Shown here one piece after another: positions 50,597 through 60,099 of a stretch of DNA of 64,000 bases. Both the position numbers and the translations under genes were made by a program. The notes below the pieces were generated by a model. That model had not been told where the DNA came from. It did not search any database and saw only the letters and a program-made list of their open reading frames with translations. Each line of letters starts with the position of its first letter. The first letter of the stretch is position 1. The DNA comes from Tritrichomonas musculus (Eukaryota; Parabasalia; Tritrichomonadida; Tritrichomonadidae), in the NCBI GenBank assembly GCA_039105265.1, contig JAPFFF010000004.1:806001-870000 (forward strand). Direction: 5' to 3'.

Positions 50597-51175
50597 ATGC
50601 TTTTCTCTCTTTTGCTTGTTTTTTCTCTTTCTCAGAGCAACGAAAAAAATAAAGAGAGTCCTGCTATGCATACTATGCGAGAAATTAGAGCTCTCTCAAG
50701 CGATATCTCATCAATACAATTCGATTCAAATGATTCAGCTGAACATTTTGATAAAGACGCAATAAACTTATTTTTAAATGAATCAAAAATAATTGGAAAA
50801 CAAAAATCAATATTTGATGCATTTGGAAAAGTTTTAAATAACGAAGATGAATATCTAAAGCAAGATTGTAATAATTGTATTAAAATTCTTTCGCAAACCG
50901 CCGTTTTTTCCTTTTTGGCTATTCGAAAATCAATTACTAACACAGTTAAATTTTATCAGGCTACTAGTTCCGATTGCTCGGTGAAAGACGTTCAATTACT
51001 TTTTAGTAATGACGGTATTATTAATTATACAACTGAAATATATCATTTACAAGGGAAATCATTAAATACTTTTCATTTTCAGCAAAATGTCACTTTTGAT
51101 AAAGTACAAGTTAATGCAACAAGTAGTAATCCTTCTCTTTTATGTTTTGGCAAATTCTCTCTTTTAAATCATTGA
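50597..51175 (+). CDS. secreted or luminal protein, 192 aa, unknown family
   Basis: Starts with Met-Leu-Phe-Ser-Leu-Leu-Leu-Val-Phe-Ser-Leu-Ser-Gln-Ser, a clear signal peptide likely cut near residue 14, which supports this ATG. The first half is helical and acidic. A Cys-Asn-Asn-Cys pair at ~91-94 could form a disulfide. The second half is strand-rich with Val-Gln-Leu-Leu-Phe-Ser, Phe-Asp-Lys-Val-Gln-Val and Leu-Cys-Phe-Gly-Lys-Phe-Ser-Leu, suggesting a jelly-roll or galactose-binding-like fold. Several Asn-x-Thr/Ser sites are possible glycosylation sites. No C-terminal anchor or retrieval signal is seen. An ACTAACACAG string inside (about 50935) resembles the trichomonad intron 3' end, but the frame is open across it and no matching 5' site was found. 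Confidence 0.7.
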   Translation: MLFSLLLVFSLSQSNEKNKESPAMHTMREIRALSSDISSIQFDSNDSAEHFDKDAINLFLNESKIIGKQKSIFDAFGKVLNNEDEYLKQDCNNCIKILSQTAVFSFLAIRKSITNTVKFYQATSSDCSVKDVQLLFSNDGIINYTTEIYHLQGKSLNTFHFQQNVTFDKVQVNATSSNPSLLCFGKFSLLNH

Positions 51176-51891
51176 ACCTCATGTATTATATTATATAAAC
51201 TGTATGTATTTAACTAATTGATCTTCTTCCTTCCTACATCTAATTTATATTATACCATTTTTCTTTATAATTTATATCAAAAGTGAAAGATGAAAAATGA
51301 TCAAGTATTTATTTTTTATCAGTTTTAATTCCATATTATTAATGAGCAAACCAATATAAACATTCATTTTATCATCAATTCCAACATAATCATCCAATAT
51401 ATTTCTTTTGATGCATTTTTTTTTTTTATTTAATACTTCTCGCCAAAGATAGCCAAAAATATTTTTATATTTCAATATCATTATCTACACCAAAATATGT
51501 CTCAATATGAAAAAAAATACTAATTAATCTTACTTCTCTGTATTATAAAACATCTAAGCTTACATTTCTAAAAATATAAAATGAGTATCTTTAATCAAGA
51601 AAATTGAACGCTCATACACAAAGTTATTTTAATTATTTCTTTTTGCATTAAAACATCAACTTTCTTTCTCAAGAATTTCCGAAAACTTTCAAAATTTTGT
51701 AAATTTTTTTGGTATTTTTTGAATGACCTCATATAAAAAGTTAGGATTAATACTTTCATCATGTAAACTTCTATTTTAGTTACTTATATTCCCATTAATT
51801 TGCATTTTCATTAAGAAAATATACCAATTTATCAAATAAGTTTTTTCATCAATAACTTACGAAAATAAAATTCTGTACGTTTAGATCATAT
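51176..51891. other. AT-rich spacer, 0.7 kb
   Basis: Between the secreted-protein gene and the kinesin. No supported gene. A 69-codon minus-strand frame at 51272-51481 is chance. Confidence 0.45.
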
Positions 51892-54039
51892 ATGAAAAGT
51901 TCAGATTTATCACCAAAAAATTATTACTCTAACAAACAAATGCTAAGCCCAAGAGATAATTTATCGTTTAATATATCTCAACAATTAATTTCGTCTCCAG
52001 CTAGAAAGGCAAAAGGGACCACATCAAAATTATCACCAACTTCTGCTCGTGGTTCTTCATCAACTAGTTTTTCAAACAACTCTAGTGGTAATAGCAGTAC
52101 ATTTAATTCAAGAGAATCACAACAATCATGCAATAAGTCAATCCAATTTGAAAATGACCATATTCAAGTTTATTTGAGGATGCGACCTCCATTACCAAAT
52201 GAAAAAACATTTCCTTATGAGATTGATAATAAAACAATAACCCTTCAAGCTAGAAACGCATTTTTATCTAGCCAGGGGATTGAAAAAGCTTTTTCATTTA
52301 AGCAAATTATGGATCATAACACAACCCAAATCGAAGTATTTGAAAAAGTTGCCCTTCCATTGATTCCAGATTTTCTTGCTGGAGATGATGTTTTAATCTT
52401 TTGCTATGGCAGTACCAATGCTGGTAAAACATTCACAGTAAGTGGAACAAATCAGAATCCAGGTATTTTACGCCGATCACTTGAATGCATTGTTACGAAG
52501 CTCTATTATGAATCTGATGAAGAAAATGAATCTGAAAATGTTGAAAAAAATGGGAAAGTCTCCCATACCAAAGCTCCTCAACTATTTGCCTCATTTGTAG
52601 AAATTTATAATGAAAGAATATATGATCTTTTAAATATCCAAAAAAATGCTGAATCTCTAAAACTTGGCGTTAATAGTGAAGGAGAAACAGAGATCAAAGG
52701 AACCTATGAAATACCCATTAATTCTATAGAAGATGTCAAAACAGTTGTTCAAAAAGCAGAGGCAGGAAGGCATCGCGGTTTTACAGAACTTAATTGTGAC
52801 AGTAGTAGATCACACACAGTTTTCCAGCTTAAAATTAGAAGGAAAAATCTTCATTCAACATTTTCAATTGTTGATTTGGCTGGTTCTGAGAGATTATCTT
52901 CAATAAATTCAACGAAAGGCTCATTTAAAGAAGCATGCAATATTAACAAATCAATGCTGGCTCTTGGCAAATGCATTAGATACTTGAAATTTAATTGCCA
53001 ATCACCTGCTAAATGCCGTCAAATCCCATATCGAGAATCAAAACTAACTCATATATTCAAAAACTTTTTTGAGCCAACTATAAGGCCTTCAAAAGCAGCA
53101 ATGATCATTAATGTTTCACCTTCTCTTTCTCAAATTGATGATACTGTTTTTGCAATGCAATTTGCAGCATCTGCGTCTCTCTGTTCTATTAAACATGTCG
53201 AAAGACAAGAAGTTGAATCTGATGAATCTGAAGAAGAAGAACCTGAAGTAATAAATCCTCCAGAACCAAAAGAAACAATTGAAGAAATTGAAGCAAGAAT
53301 TGAAAAGAAACTTCGAGAGGAAATGGACGAATATTTCGCAAAACTCGAAAAAGAATTTAAAGATCATTACAATAAAGTTAACAATTTAAATCAAACAATT
53401 TTAAATACTAGAAATGAAATAACAAATAAACAATTGGAATTATCACGTAAACAGCATGAAGAATCTTTGAAGAATCATCAACAAGAGAATAACAAAACAA
53501 AACCAAAAGCAGCTCGTCCCAAAAAAATTAAAAAGAAAGTTAAAGTTATAAAATCAGAAAAAAATGCTGATTTTGCTCAATTACTCAAAAATAAAGATAA
53601 AATTTCAGAACTTCAAAAGATACTCAATAGTTTAACCCAACAGAATATGCAACTTCAAAATGAAAATGATGATTTACTCAAACAAATTAATGAATCAAAG
53701 GAAAAATTAAATGATTCTGATTTAATCAATAAAAAAATAACTGAGAAAAACAAAGAAATGAAAAATGTTATTGAAAAAATTGAAGCAAAAAGTGATGAAT
53801 ACAGTCAAACTATTTTATATGAGACACAAAGTGTTGTCCAAAGGGCATTTACTAAGTATCCAATACAGCCAATTGTTCATTTACCACCAGCAATAACATT
53901 CTCAAACAGCCATGCTGATAATAAAGATGAAAAGAGGGATTTAAACAATAACAACAACCAAACCCCAGAAAGCAACAATCAAAATTCAGATCCATCCTAC
54001 CATCCAGTTCGCCGTGTTCTAATTCCTCCTCCAAAATAA
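51892..54039 (+). CDS. kinesin motor protein, kinesin-6-like
   Basis: 715 residues. A Ser-rich, basic N-terminal extension (1-88) precedes the motor domain (~89-436). P-loop Gly-Ser-Thr-Asn-Ala-Gly-Lys-Thr is at 173-180, switch I Asn-Cys-Asp-Ser-Ser-Arg-Ser-His at 301-308, switch II Asp-Leu-Ala-Gly-Ser-Glu at 328-333 and Pro-Tyr-Arg-Glu-Ser-Lys-Leu-Thr at 379-386. Asn-Ala-Gly-Lys-Thr with Asn-Pro-Gly-Ile-Leu-x-Arg-Ser-Leu after it is characteristic of kinesin-6 (MKLP/KIF20) rather than Gln-Thr-Gly/Ser-Gly motors. An acidic insert at 208-220 lies where kinesin-6 has its long loop 6. A Glu-rich hinge (440-460), coiled coil (~460-650) and a Pro/Asn-rich tail follow. Kinesin-6 bundles antiparallel midzone microtubules and acts in cytokinesis; that role is inferred. 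The ATPase residues are intact. Confidence 0.9.
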   Translation: MKSSDLSPKNYYSNKQMLSPRDNLSFNISQQLISSPARKAKGTTSKLSPTSARGSSSTSFSNNSSGNSSTFNSRESQQSCNKSIQFENDHIQVYLRMRPPLPNEKTFPYEIDNKTITLQARNAFLSSQGIEKAFSFKQIMDHNTTQIEVFEKVALPLIPDFLAGDDVLIFCYGSTNAGKTFTVSGTNQNPGILRRSLECIVTKLYYESDEENESENVEKNGKVSHTKAPQLFASFVEIYNERIYDLLNIQKNAESLKLGVNSEGETEIKGTYEIPINSIEDVKTVVQKAEAGRHRGFTELNCDSSRSHTVFQLKIRRKNLHSTFSIVDLAGSERLSSINSTKGSFKEACNINKSMLALGKCIRYLKFNCQSPAKCRQIPYRESKLTHIFKNFFEPTIRPSKAAMIINVSPSLSQIDDTVFAMQFAASASLCSIKHVERQEVESDESEEEEPEVINPPEPKETIEEIEARIEKKLREEMDEYFAKLEKEFKDHYNKVNNLNQTILNTRNEITNKQLELSRKQHEESLKNHQQENNKTKPKAARPKKIKKKVKVIKSEKNADFAQLLKNKDKISELQKILNSLTQQNMQLQNENDDLLKQINESKEKLNDSDLINKKITEKNKEMKNVIEKIEAKSDEYSQTILYETQSVVQRAFTKYPIQPIVHLPPAITFSNSHADNKDEKRDLNNNNNQTPESNNQNSDPSYHPVRRVLIPPPK

Positions 54040-54307
54040 GACGAATATCCTCCAAAAATTCACAATTGTTTATTTAAAAAATTACGAGTATAATAAAATA
54101 ATTTTTACAAATCGCTATTTTAAACTTTAATAATTCTTTAAATACTACCAGACAAAGAACATTTAATTTAACAAATAAATCAAAAATAATATAAAACTTG
54201 TATATGACGATACTTTTTATAATTTATTATATTATATTATATATAAAATATAAACCTCTAACATTAACTATAAATATATATATGTATGTATAAATCTATT
54301 TCTAATA

Positions 54308-56017
54308 TTAAAAATGATGGAGATGTGGCTTTGGAGATGTAATTTTTTGCGAAATCGTAATCGACGATGCTTGAATAATGGGAGAACAAATTGTTGGTCG
54401 TCCATTGACTGAATAGCTTCTATTCCTTCTTACAATTGCTGGAGACGGCAATGTCGAAACAGCTTTGGATGTATTAAAATATTTGAATACATGGGCATTT
54501 GATACATTAATTTTCTCTCCACAATCAACATTAATATAATGAGGCTCTTTTCCAACATTAAGGCCAAGAGAGTGAAAGTAAACTGGTGATATTTCACAAA
54601 TTCCACCACCATAATCCGCGTCAGGCACATCATTATCACTGAAGCTACCTGATATTTTAGAATTGTTATTAGATGAATCATCTGTCGGCTCAATTCTAAA
54701 ACGTTGTTGACTTACTGAATTTGATTGATAATTTACATCTGAAAGAGGAATTATGCGGACTTCTGATAATGTTCTATTAGTAAAATCATCAATACTATCA
54801 AAATTTTTGGCAGAACTTACTGCTTTTGTAGAAACAGATCCAGCCAAAGGAGAAAGTGGTAAGCATAATGAAAGTTGCTTTTTTACTTGCAGACAACTAT
54901 TTGGTGGTAGAAGTGGAGATAAATTTGAATTTCTGTCAGTGGGAGGTGAAATTGGAGTACTATCACTTCTTCTAGATTTCTTTTTTTGACCTGGAGTAGC
55001 TATTAGAATTGCGCAACCGCTTTCTGTCCCTTTATTATAATTTGAAGATGAAAAAACTGTTGTTACCACTCCGTTAAAAAGAGTAAATATGCCTTTTGGA
55101 ATCCACTGGTGAGCTCTAACAAGATATTTAAGATTATTTCCTTTCAAAAAAGTAGATGTTGCATAAAAACCAAATAATGTTCCACTTCCACGAGCAGATG
55201 GTAAAAAAGCATCGATTTCGGTCGTAGGATCAGACCACATTAAGTCTTGGAGGAGTTGCCCTGAACACTCTTTAATAGGCCTTTGTAATCTGTTAATTGT
55301 AGAAACTAAGGTCAGCTTTGATGAAAGTCCACCATGAACACAAAAAATGCATTTATTGACAATAGCAGAGATTGGAAGAAAGTCAAAAGCATTATTGAAT
55401 GTTTCGAATAGTTCATCATGACATTCTTCGTACTGAGACTTTATTTGTTCGTAAAAACCATATGACATATTTGTTTCTCGAAATTCATGATTTCCTCGAA
55501 GTAAATAAATGTGGTCTGGAAATAAAATCGCAAGGCTAAAAAGGAGTGTAATTACTTCGATTGAATAGTCGCCTCTATCAACATAATCACCAAGAAATAA
55601 ATATTTTTTACAATTAGAATTATTATTTATGGAAGGCTTATCAAGAGCAACGTTATTGCCTCTCTCCAAATATGAAAGATTATCTAACTCACGTTGCTCT
55701 TGACTATACACTTCATCAGATGGAATTTCTGATTGATCATCTTCCAATTCATCTATATATGGAAGACCTGAACTCGAGAGGATTCGTAATAAGTCGATTA
55801 AATTGCCATGTAGGTCTCCAACAATAACCGTTGGTCCTTCAATTGTGATTAGTGAATGTTGTCTTAAAAAAACTTGAACAACTTGATTTGATAACTGCGT
55901 GAGAGTATTTGATGTAAATCTTGGAATTGGGGATAATCCGCATCCAATCTTTGAAAAATCAGTACCAACTTGTAAAAGTGGCTGGTATGCAGTAAAAACC
56001 ATTTTTGCGATATCCAT
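54308..56017 (-). CDS. PPP-family serine/threonine phosphatase with long C-terminal extension
   Basis: 569 residues. The metal-binding motifs are Gly-Asp-Leu-His-Gly (67-71), Gly-Asp-Tyr-Val-Asp-Arg-Gly (143-149), Arg-Gly-Asn-His-Glu (174-178), His-Gly-Gly (228-230) and Arg-Ala-His-Gln (301-304), with Phe-Ser-Ser-Ser-Asn-Tyr at 322-327. All catalytic positions of PP1/PP2A/PP2B-type enzymes are kept. Between the first two motifs is a ~50-residue acidic, Asn/Ser-rich insert (about 88-137) not found in PP1. The ~225 residues after the catalytic core are Ser/Pro-rich and low complexity, likely regulatory. Divergent PPP genes like this are numerous in trichomonads. The substrate cannot be told. 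It lies tail-to-tail with the kinesin gene, 268 bp apart. Confidence 0.9.
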   Translation of the reverse strand: MDIAKMVFTAYQPLLQVGTDFSKIGCGLSPIPRFTSNTLTQLSNQVVQVFLRQHSLITIEGPTVIVGDLHGNLIDLLRILSSSGLPYIDELEDDQSEIPSDEVYSQEQRELDNLSYLERGNNVALDKPSINNNSNCKKYLFLGDYVDRGDYSIEVITLLFSLAILFPDHIYLLRGNHEFRETNMSYGFYEQIKSQYEECHDELFETFNNAFDFLPISAIVNKCIFCVHGGLSSKLTLVSTINRLQRPIKECSGQLLQDLMWSDPTTEIDAFLPSARGSGTLFGFYATSTFLKGNNLKYLVRAHQWIPKGIFTLFNGVVTTVFSSSNYNKGTESGCAILIATPGQKKKSRRSDSTPISPPTDRNSNLSPLLPPNSCLQVKKQLSLCLPLSPLAGSVSTKAVSSAKNFDSIDDFTNRTLSEVRIIPLSDVNYQSNSVSQQRFRIEPTDDSSNNNSKISGSFSDNDVPDADYGGGICEISPVYFHSLGLNVGKEPHYINVDCGEKINVSNAHVFKYFNTSKAVSTLPSPAIVRRNRSYSVNGRPTICSPIIQASSITISQKITSPKPHLHHF

Positions 56018-56671
56018 TTAAATGCAGATTTTGTTTCAATAAAGAATTATATATTATTAAAATTTTGAAGTTTTTTTTTAAATAATTGAATTTGATTTTC
56101 TTAATTTTTTCATATTATATCTATATATATCATAAATATAATAATTTTATTTTGATTTTATAGAAATAAATTAATATCTTAAAATATTTTAAAAGTTAAT
56201 TTGGTTTGTTTTAAAATTAGAAATGGAGATAAATATATATAGTATTTAAATATTTTTCTTTTATTATAGAAAAAAAGGAATTATATTTCATAAAGTTCTC
56301 AAAAAATAAATATATTTTATTGAATTAATAATTTAAGGGAATAATTTTATCATTTATGTATCTTTATATTTTTATTTTTTATTTTGTTAATTTTGATTTT
56401 TAAATTATTTTATATAAATCAATATATAAATATAATATTAAATGTGGGATAATTTATTTTAATGTAAAAATAATATCATAATTGTATTTGAAAACATCAT
56501 CTTTAGTATTGATTTCATTCAATTGATTTTACTTTTTTTTTTTTTTTTTTTTTTGATTAAAATGTTAGTAAAAACGAGTTTAGACTAATTCGAGATTAAA
56601 CTCATTATTATGATTTTAATGAGGGTAATTTATTATTGAGTTTTTGATAGGTTATATTCAACCATATCTCT

Positions 56672-56716
<45 letters not shown>

Positions 56717-57014
56717 GTTTTGAAAATTATCGAATTATAACTATGTTATTCATGAAAGAAAGCTATGATACTGTTATATGCTCAATATTTTTATTCATTT
56801 ATTATCAATTTTTCTAATCTATCTCAAAAATGTAAAATGAAAATTCGTCTTTAAAAATCTTGATCCTGTTAGCTACTAGGTGCCAATAATTATATCTTTA
56901 AAAAACAAATGTATAAAAACTAGTTATTCCCATTGATGTATATTTAATTACTCTATTTGACCATTTATAAATTTAAAAAAACTATTCACTATTACAATTA
57001 CTTCAATAGTAATA
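56018..57014. other. AT-rich divergent spacer with 44-bp A tract
   Basis: Contains a T tract at about 56532-56554 and an uninterrupted A tract of roughly 44 bases at about 56671-56714. Between them a short inverted pair GAGTTTA...TAAACTC occurs (56576-56600). TCACTAT at about 56986 is a distant initiator candidate for the next gene. No coding sequence is supported. Confidence 0.5.
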
Positions 57015-57761
57015 ATGTTTTTACTCTATCCTTTTTTTCAATTAACTGCTTCATTAAACGTAAAAAAAAATATTATTGGCGAATGGACAATTTACAATAA
57101 GTTGGATGAACAATCGTTATATACAATCGAATTTCATGATTTTGCAAAAAAATTAAATTCAACAAATAATATCAATAACACAATTTCTGGTACGATATGG
57201 TTAAACGATTATGAAAAAGAAGATTTGGATAAAGAGGAACAACATAATATTTATAATCCTGATAATTTTTTATTATGCTCAGTTATAATGACTTTAGATG
57301 CAAACAATGAAGGTTATATCGAAATAATAGATCAATTTAACAAAAATAAAGACATATCTCTCTTCAACTCATCTCATTTCATAATTTTTGACAATGAAAA
57401 TAAAAGTACTATTATATCAGTCAATTCATCTTCTTCGAAATTAGTATGTACGTTTATAAATTCAACATTTGGATTAATTAAATATTCACATATGATCGAT
57501 GGCTACGAAAAAGTTATTGAACTGCATATTATAAAGAGCAAAGAATTATCATTTATTCAATGGAATAAACTCTTTGTATATTTATTTTATGCTGCATTTA
57601 TCACAATGTTTTGTCGTACCATTTTCGTAACAATATCAATTATTTTTCAGAGAAATAAACAGAATCAGACCACGAACAAAAGTGAAAATATAAAAGAAAT
57701 TGCTTTCAATAGAAATGGTATTGATGAAAACGATAAAAAACCTCATATTAAGACTGAATGA
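57015..57761 (+). CDS. single-pass membrane protein with signal peptide, unknown family
   Basis: 248 residues. A hydrophobic start (1-13) looks like a signal peptide, supporting this ATG. Residues 20-180 are strand-rich and Asn-rich with many Asn-x-Ser/Thr sites, consistent with a lumenal or extracellular beta domain (Gly-Glu-Trp-Thr-Ile-Tyr near 22 and Gly-Thr-Ile-Trp-Leu near 59). One membrane helix spans ~186-211. The last ~37 residues are a hydrophilic, basic cytoplasmic tail. The layout is type I. It resembles a small lumenal beta-barrel anchored in the ER or plasma membrane, but I do not recognise the family. It converges with the thioredoxin-like gene, 252 bp away. Confidence 0.7.
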   Translation: MFLLYPFFQLTASLNVKKNIIGEWTIYNKLDEQSLYTIEFHDFAKKLNSTNNINNTISGTIWLNDYEKEDLDKEEQHNIYNPDNFLLCSVIMTLDANNEGYIEIIDQFNKNKDISLFNSSHFIIFDNENKSTIISVNSSSSKLVCTFINSTFGLIKYSHMIDGYEKVIELHIIKSKELSFIQWNKLFVYLFYAAFITMFCRTIFVTISIIFQRNKQNQTTNKSENIKEIAFNRNGIDENDKKPHIKTE

Positions 57762-58013
57762 TCATCTTATGATTTAGTGTAAGAGATACCATATTATCAG
57801 CTTTTGTTAATATTTTATATTATTGTAATTATTTATTTACCAATAAAACAACAATTGTTTATAAACAATAATATTAATCATTGTAGATTTTATTATTTTG
57901 ATAAAAAGAAATGATTTTTTAAAAGCATTAAATAAGAAAAATAATTAATAATATTATATTTTAATGAAAGACTACAAAATTTTCTGAAATGTGAAAACCA
58001 ATTTCAAGAGAAA

Positions 58014-59768
58014 TTAAAGATCATCATAATCACTTTCCTTTCTAGAATTTTGACCAGATGCTGTATCATTTTCTTTTTCATAATGTGAGGATTCATAAAG
58101 AATGCTGCGAATCATTGACAGAAATTCATTTCCCATTTGTTGGTATTGATATGGTAAATTTCTAAATTTGAGTGAAAAGTAAAATGATTCCATTTGTGCT
58201 GACATTTTGTCAAATGGTATATATTCAATTATTCCATTTTGAGTGGGAGGTTTCAAAGTCATTGATTTGTTCAAAAATCTGTTGAAATTAATATTTTCAT
58301 AACTAGTAAACATAAGTTTAACATCAGTTTTATTTTTGGCAGGAAATAGCATAAATTGTGGGACGGTTGTAATTGGCGGATAGTGGAGAGGTGATGAATT
58401 TTCATTGATATTAATGTATCCAAAAGAAATTGTTGAAGATTCAATTTCTTTTTCATTTTTATCATTAAATATTTCATTAATTGTTGAATTTAGAACGCTA
58501 AGAGTATTCTTTGTATCATCACTCTCTTCATTATCAATGAATAATATGGCAACGTCTTTGTCTGGATCTTCGACAAATTGTTTATAATTAGTTCCAACTA
58601 GTTTATAGAGAGCAGATCCGATTTTTCCGTCATTTTTATCGTTCTGCTTTTGCGAAAAGAACTTTTTCTCAATTTTATGCTCAATGATAGAGTTAAGATA
58701 TTTTTCAGCTTCTTCTTTCCATCTTGGGTCAGTGATCAGTAAATTCTTTAATGTTCCATCATTAGGATAGTAATAACCGTCGGAATATGAAAAAACAATG
58801 AAATCAGGTCCATTAATTGTCTCTCGTACTATTTGACTAATAAAATTACGAGTTATGTTTGGTGAAATAACAAATCGAAAAGCTTTTTCATATTTCTGAT
58901 TGGTAGATATATCATATTTCAAAAATAGATCGCCATCATTAACATCACTGCTTCCTTGATTATCTGGTAATATATAAGCAGCAAAGACGTCGCTGCTTCT
59001 TGTAACAAGGAAATCTGTCAAAATGGAATAATACGGCTTTGTAGCATTATAAATTGTACCTGCCATATCCTTTTGGTTTGGTAAAGGAACAATAGTGTGA
59101 TCTGAAAGTTTATATAATGCAAAATCAACAATATCATTGTTATTTTTGAGATTAAGTTCAGACATGAATATGTCAGAAACTCTCACTATAATGCAATTTT
59201 CAATAAAAGGAAGTACTTCTGAACACATCATAATGGCTCTTGTTTCAAGATTAAGAGAGTTCGGTCTACCTTCATTCAAGAAGGATATTTCACGTCCCTC
59301 TCGAACAAGAAGAGCAAGAGGAATACCACCTAATGATTGATAAAGTTCCTCTTTTGTTTTAACAAGGTTCGGCTCAGGATCAATCCATGAACCAACAAAA
59401 AATGCCAAAGTTGTTTCTGATTGAGGTAATGGGCATACAAGTGCAAGTTTTCCATCAAAAAGGATGCATACAACAGGAGGCGATATTGGTACCTTTTTGA
59501 AAATTGGTGGAACTGAACTTGATCGCAAGAAAGCAAAATTTGCAATATGAGAATAAATAGGAATAATACTAGAAAAGACTGATAGCATAAGCGCTTGTTG
59601 TTCATATTGAACATTGTCAGGTAAAACAAGAGCTACCAAAATTTTTTTGTCGGGCTTGTATTCATAAAAAGATGTTGAGTTCAATTCTTTTAAGGCTGGA
59701 AGAATTGTTTTTTTAAAAGGAACGAAAACAGATGATGAGAATGATAAAAAGAAATAGAAAAGAATCAT
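58014..59768 (-). CDS. secretory thioredoxin-fold protein lacking the CXXC active site
   Basis: 584 residues with a signal peptide (1-13). Residues ~38-125 have a thioredoxin-fold pattern: strand Lys-Ile-Leu-Val-Ala-Leu-Val-Leu, helix, strand Ile-Ala-Asn-Phe-Ala-Phe-Leu, cis-Pro-like Ser-Pro-Pro-Val-Val-Cys-Ile-Leu-Phe-Asp-Gly-Lys. The position expected for Cys-x-x-Cys reads Asp-Asn-Val-Gln-Tyr-Glu, so it cannot be a disulfide oxidase. Later segments (around 245-330 and 380-500) contain further strand/helix alternation suggesting additional thioredoxin-like units, as in multidomain PDI relatives. The C-terminus, Ser-Asp-Tyr-Asp-Asp-Leu, faintly resembles a KDEL-type retrieval signal. It is probably a lumenal chaperone-like protein of the ER. 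An initiator-like TCACA lies just before the ATG. Confidence 0.6.
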   Translation of the reverse strand: MILFYFFLSFSSSVFVPFKKTILPALKELNSTSFYEYKPDKKILVALVLPDNVQYEQQALMLSVFSSIIPIYSHIANFAFLRSSSVPPIFKKVPISPPVVCILFDGKLALVCPLPQSETTLAFFVGSWIDPEPNLVKTKEELYQSLGGIPLALLVREGREISFLNEGRPNSLNLETRAIMMCSEVLPFIENCIIVRVSDIFMSELNLKNNNDIVDFALYKLSDHTIVPLPNQKDMAGTIYNATKPYYSILTDFLVTRSSDVFAAYILPDNQGSSDVNDGDLFLKYDISTNQKYEKAFRFVISPNITRNFISQIVRETINGPDFIVFSYSDGYYYPNDGTLKNLLITDPRWKEEAEKYLNSIIEHKIEKKFFSQKQNDKNDGKIGSALYKLVGTNYKQFVEDPDKDVAILFIDNEESDDTKNTLSVLNSTINEIFNDKNEKEIESSTISFGYININENSSPLHYPPITTVPQFMLFPAKNKTDVKLMFTSYENINFNRFLNKSMTLKPPTQNGIIEYIPFDKMSAQMESFYFSLKFRNLPYQYQQMGNEFLSMIRSILYESSHYEKENDTASGQNSRKESDYDDL

Positions 59769-60099
59769 CTTGTGATGTAAAATTTTTTTTGAAAGAATAA
59801 AGTGAAAAAGTCGAATTTTACAATTTCATATTATAAATACTCATGGTTTTACATATCAAAAATCCAGCATAAATTTAAAATAATAGATTAGATATGATTT
59901 CTATTGTTTCAAAACCATTCAATTTTTTCTCAGAATTTTTTATGGCGCAAGCTTTTTTTATTCAATTTTTTTTTAAAAAAAGTATTTTTTTTCAATTTTT
60001 GTAATATTTTATTATCATAATAATAATAGTAATATGTACATAATATAGAGCATTAATATATGCAATAATGACATAATAATATATATTATCTATTTGATG
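59769..60099. other. AT-rich spacer between two minus-strand genes
   Basis: 331 bp with A/T runs; its left end holds the initiator-like TCACA of the thioredoxin-fold gene. No other feature is seen. Confidence 0.45.

Noticed and set aside
50935-50944. ACTAACACAG resembling the 3' branch/splice motif of trichomonad introns
   Set aside because: It is shorter than the usual motif, no matching 5' splice signal was found upstream, and the reading frame is open and protein-like on both sides.
56671-56714. 44-bp A tract as the poly(A) tail of a retroposed gene
   Set aside because: No coding or RNA-derived sequence precedes it on either side and no target duplication was found; simple homopolymer expansion fits.
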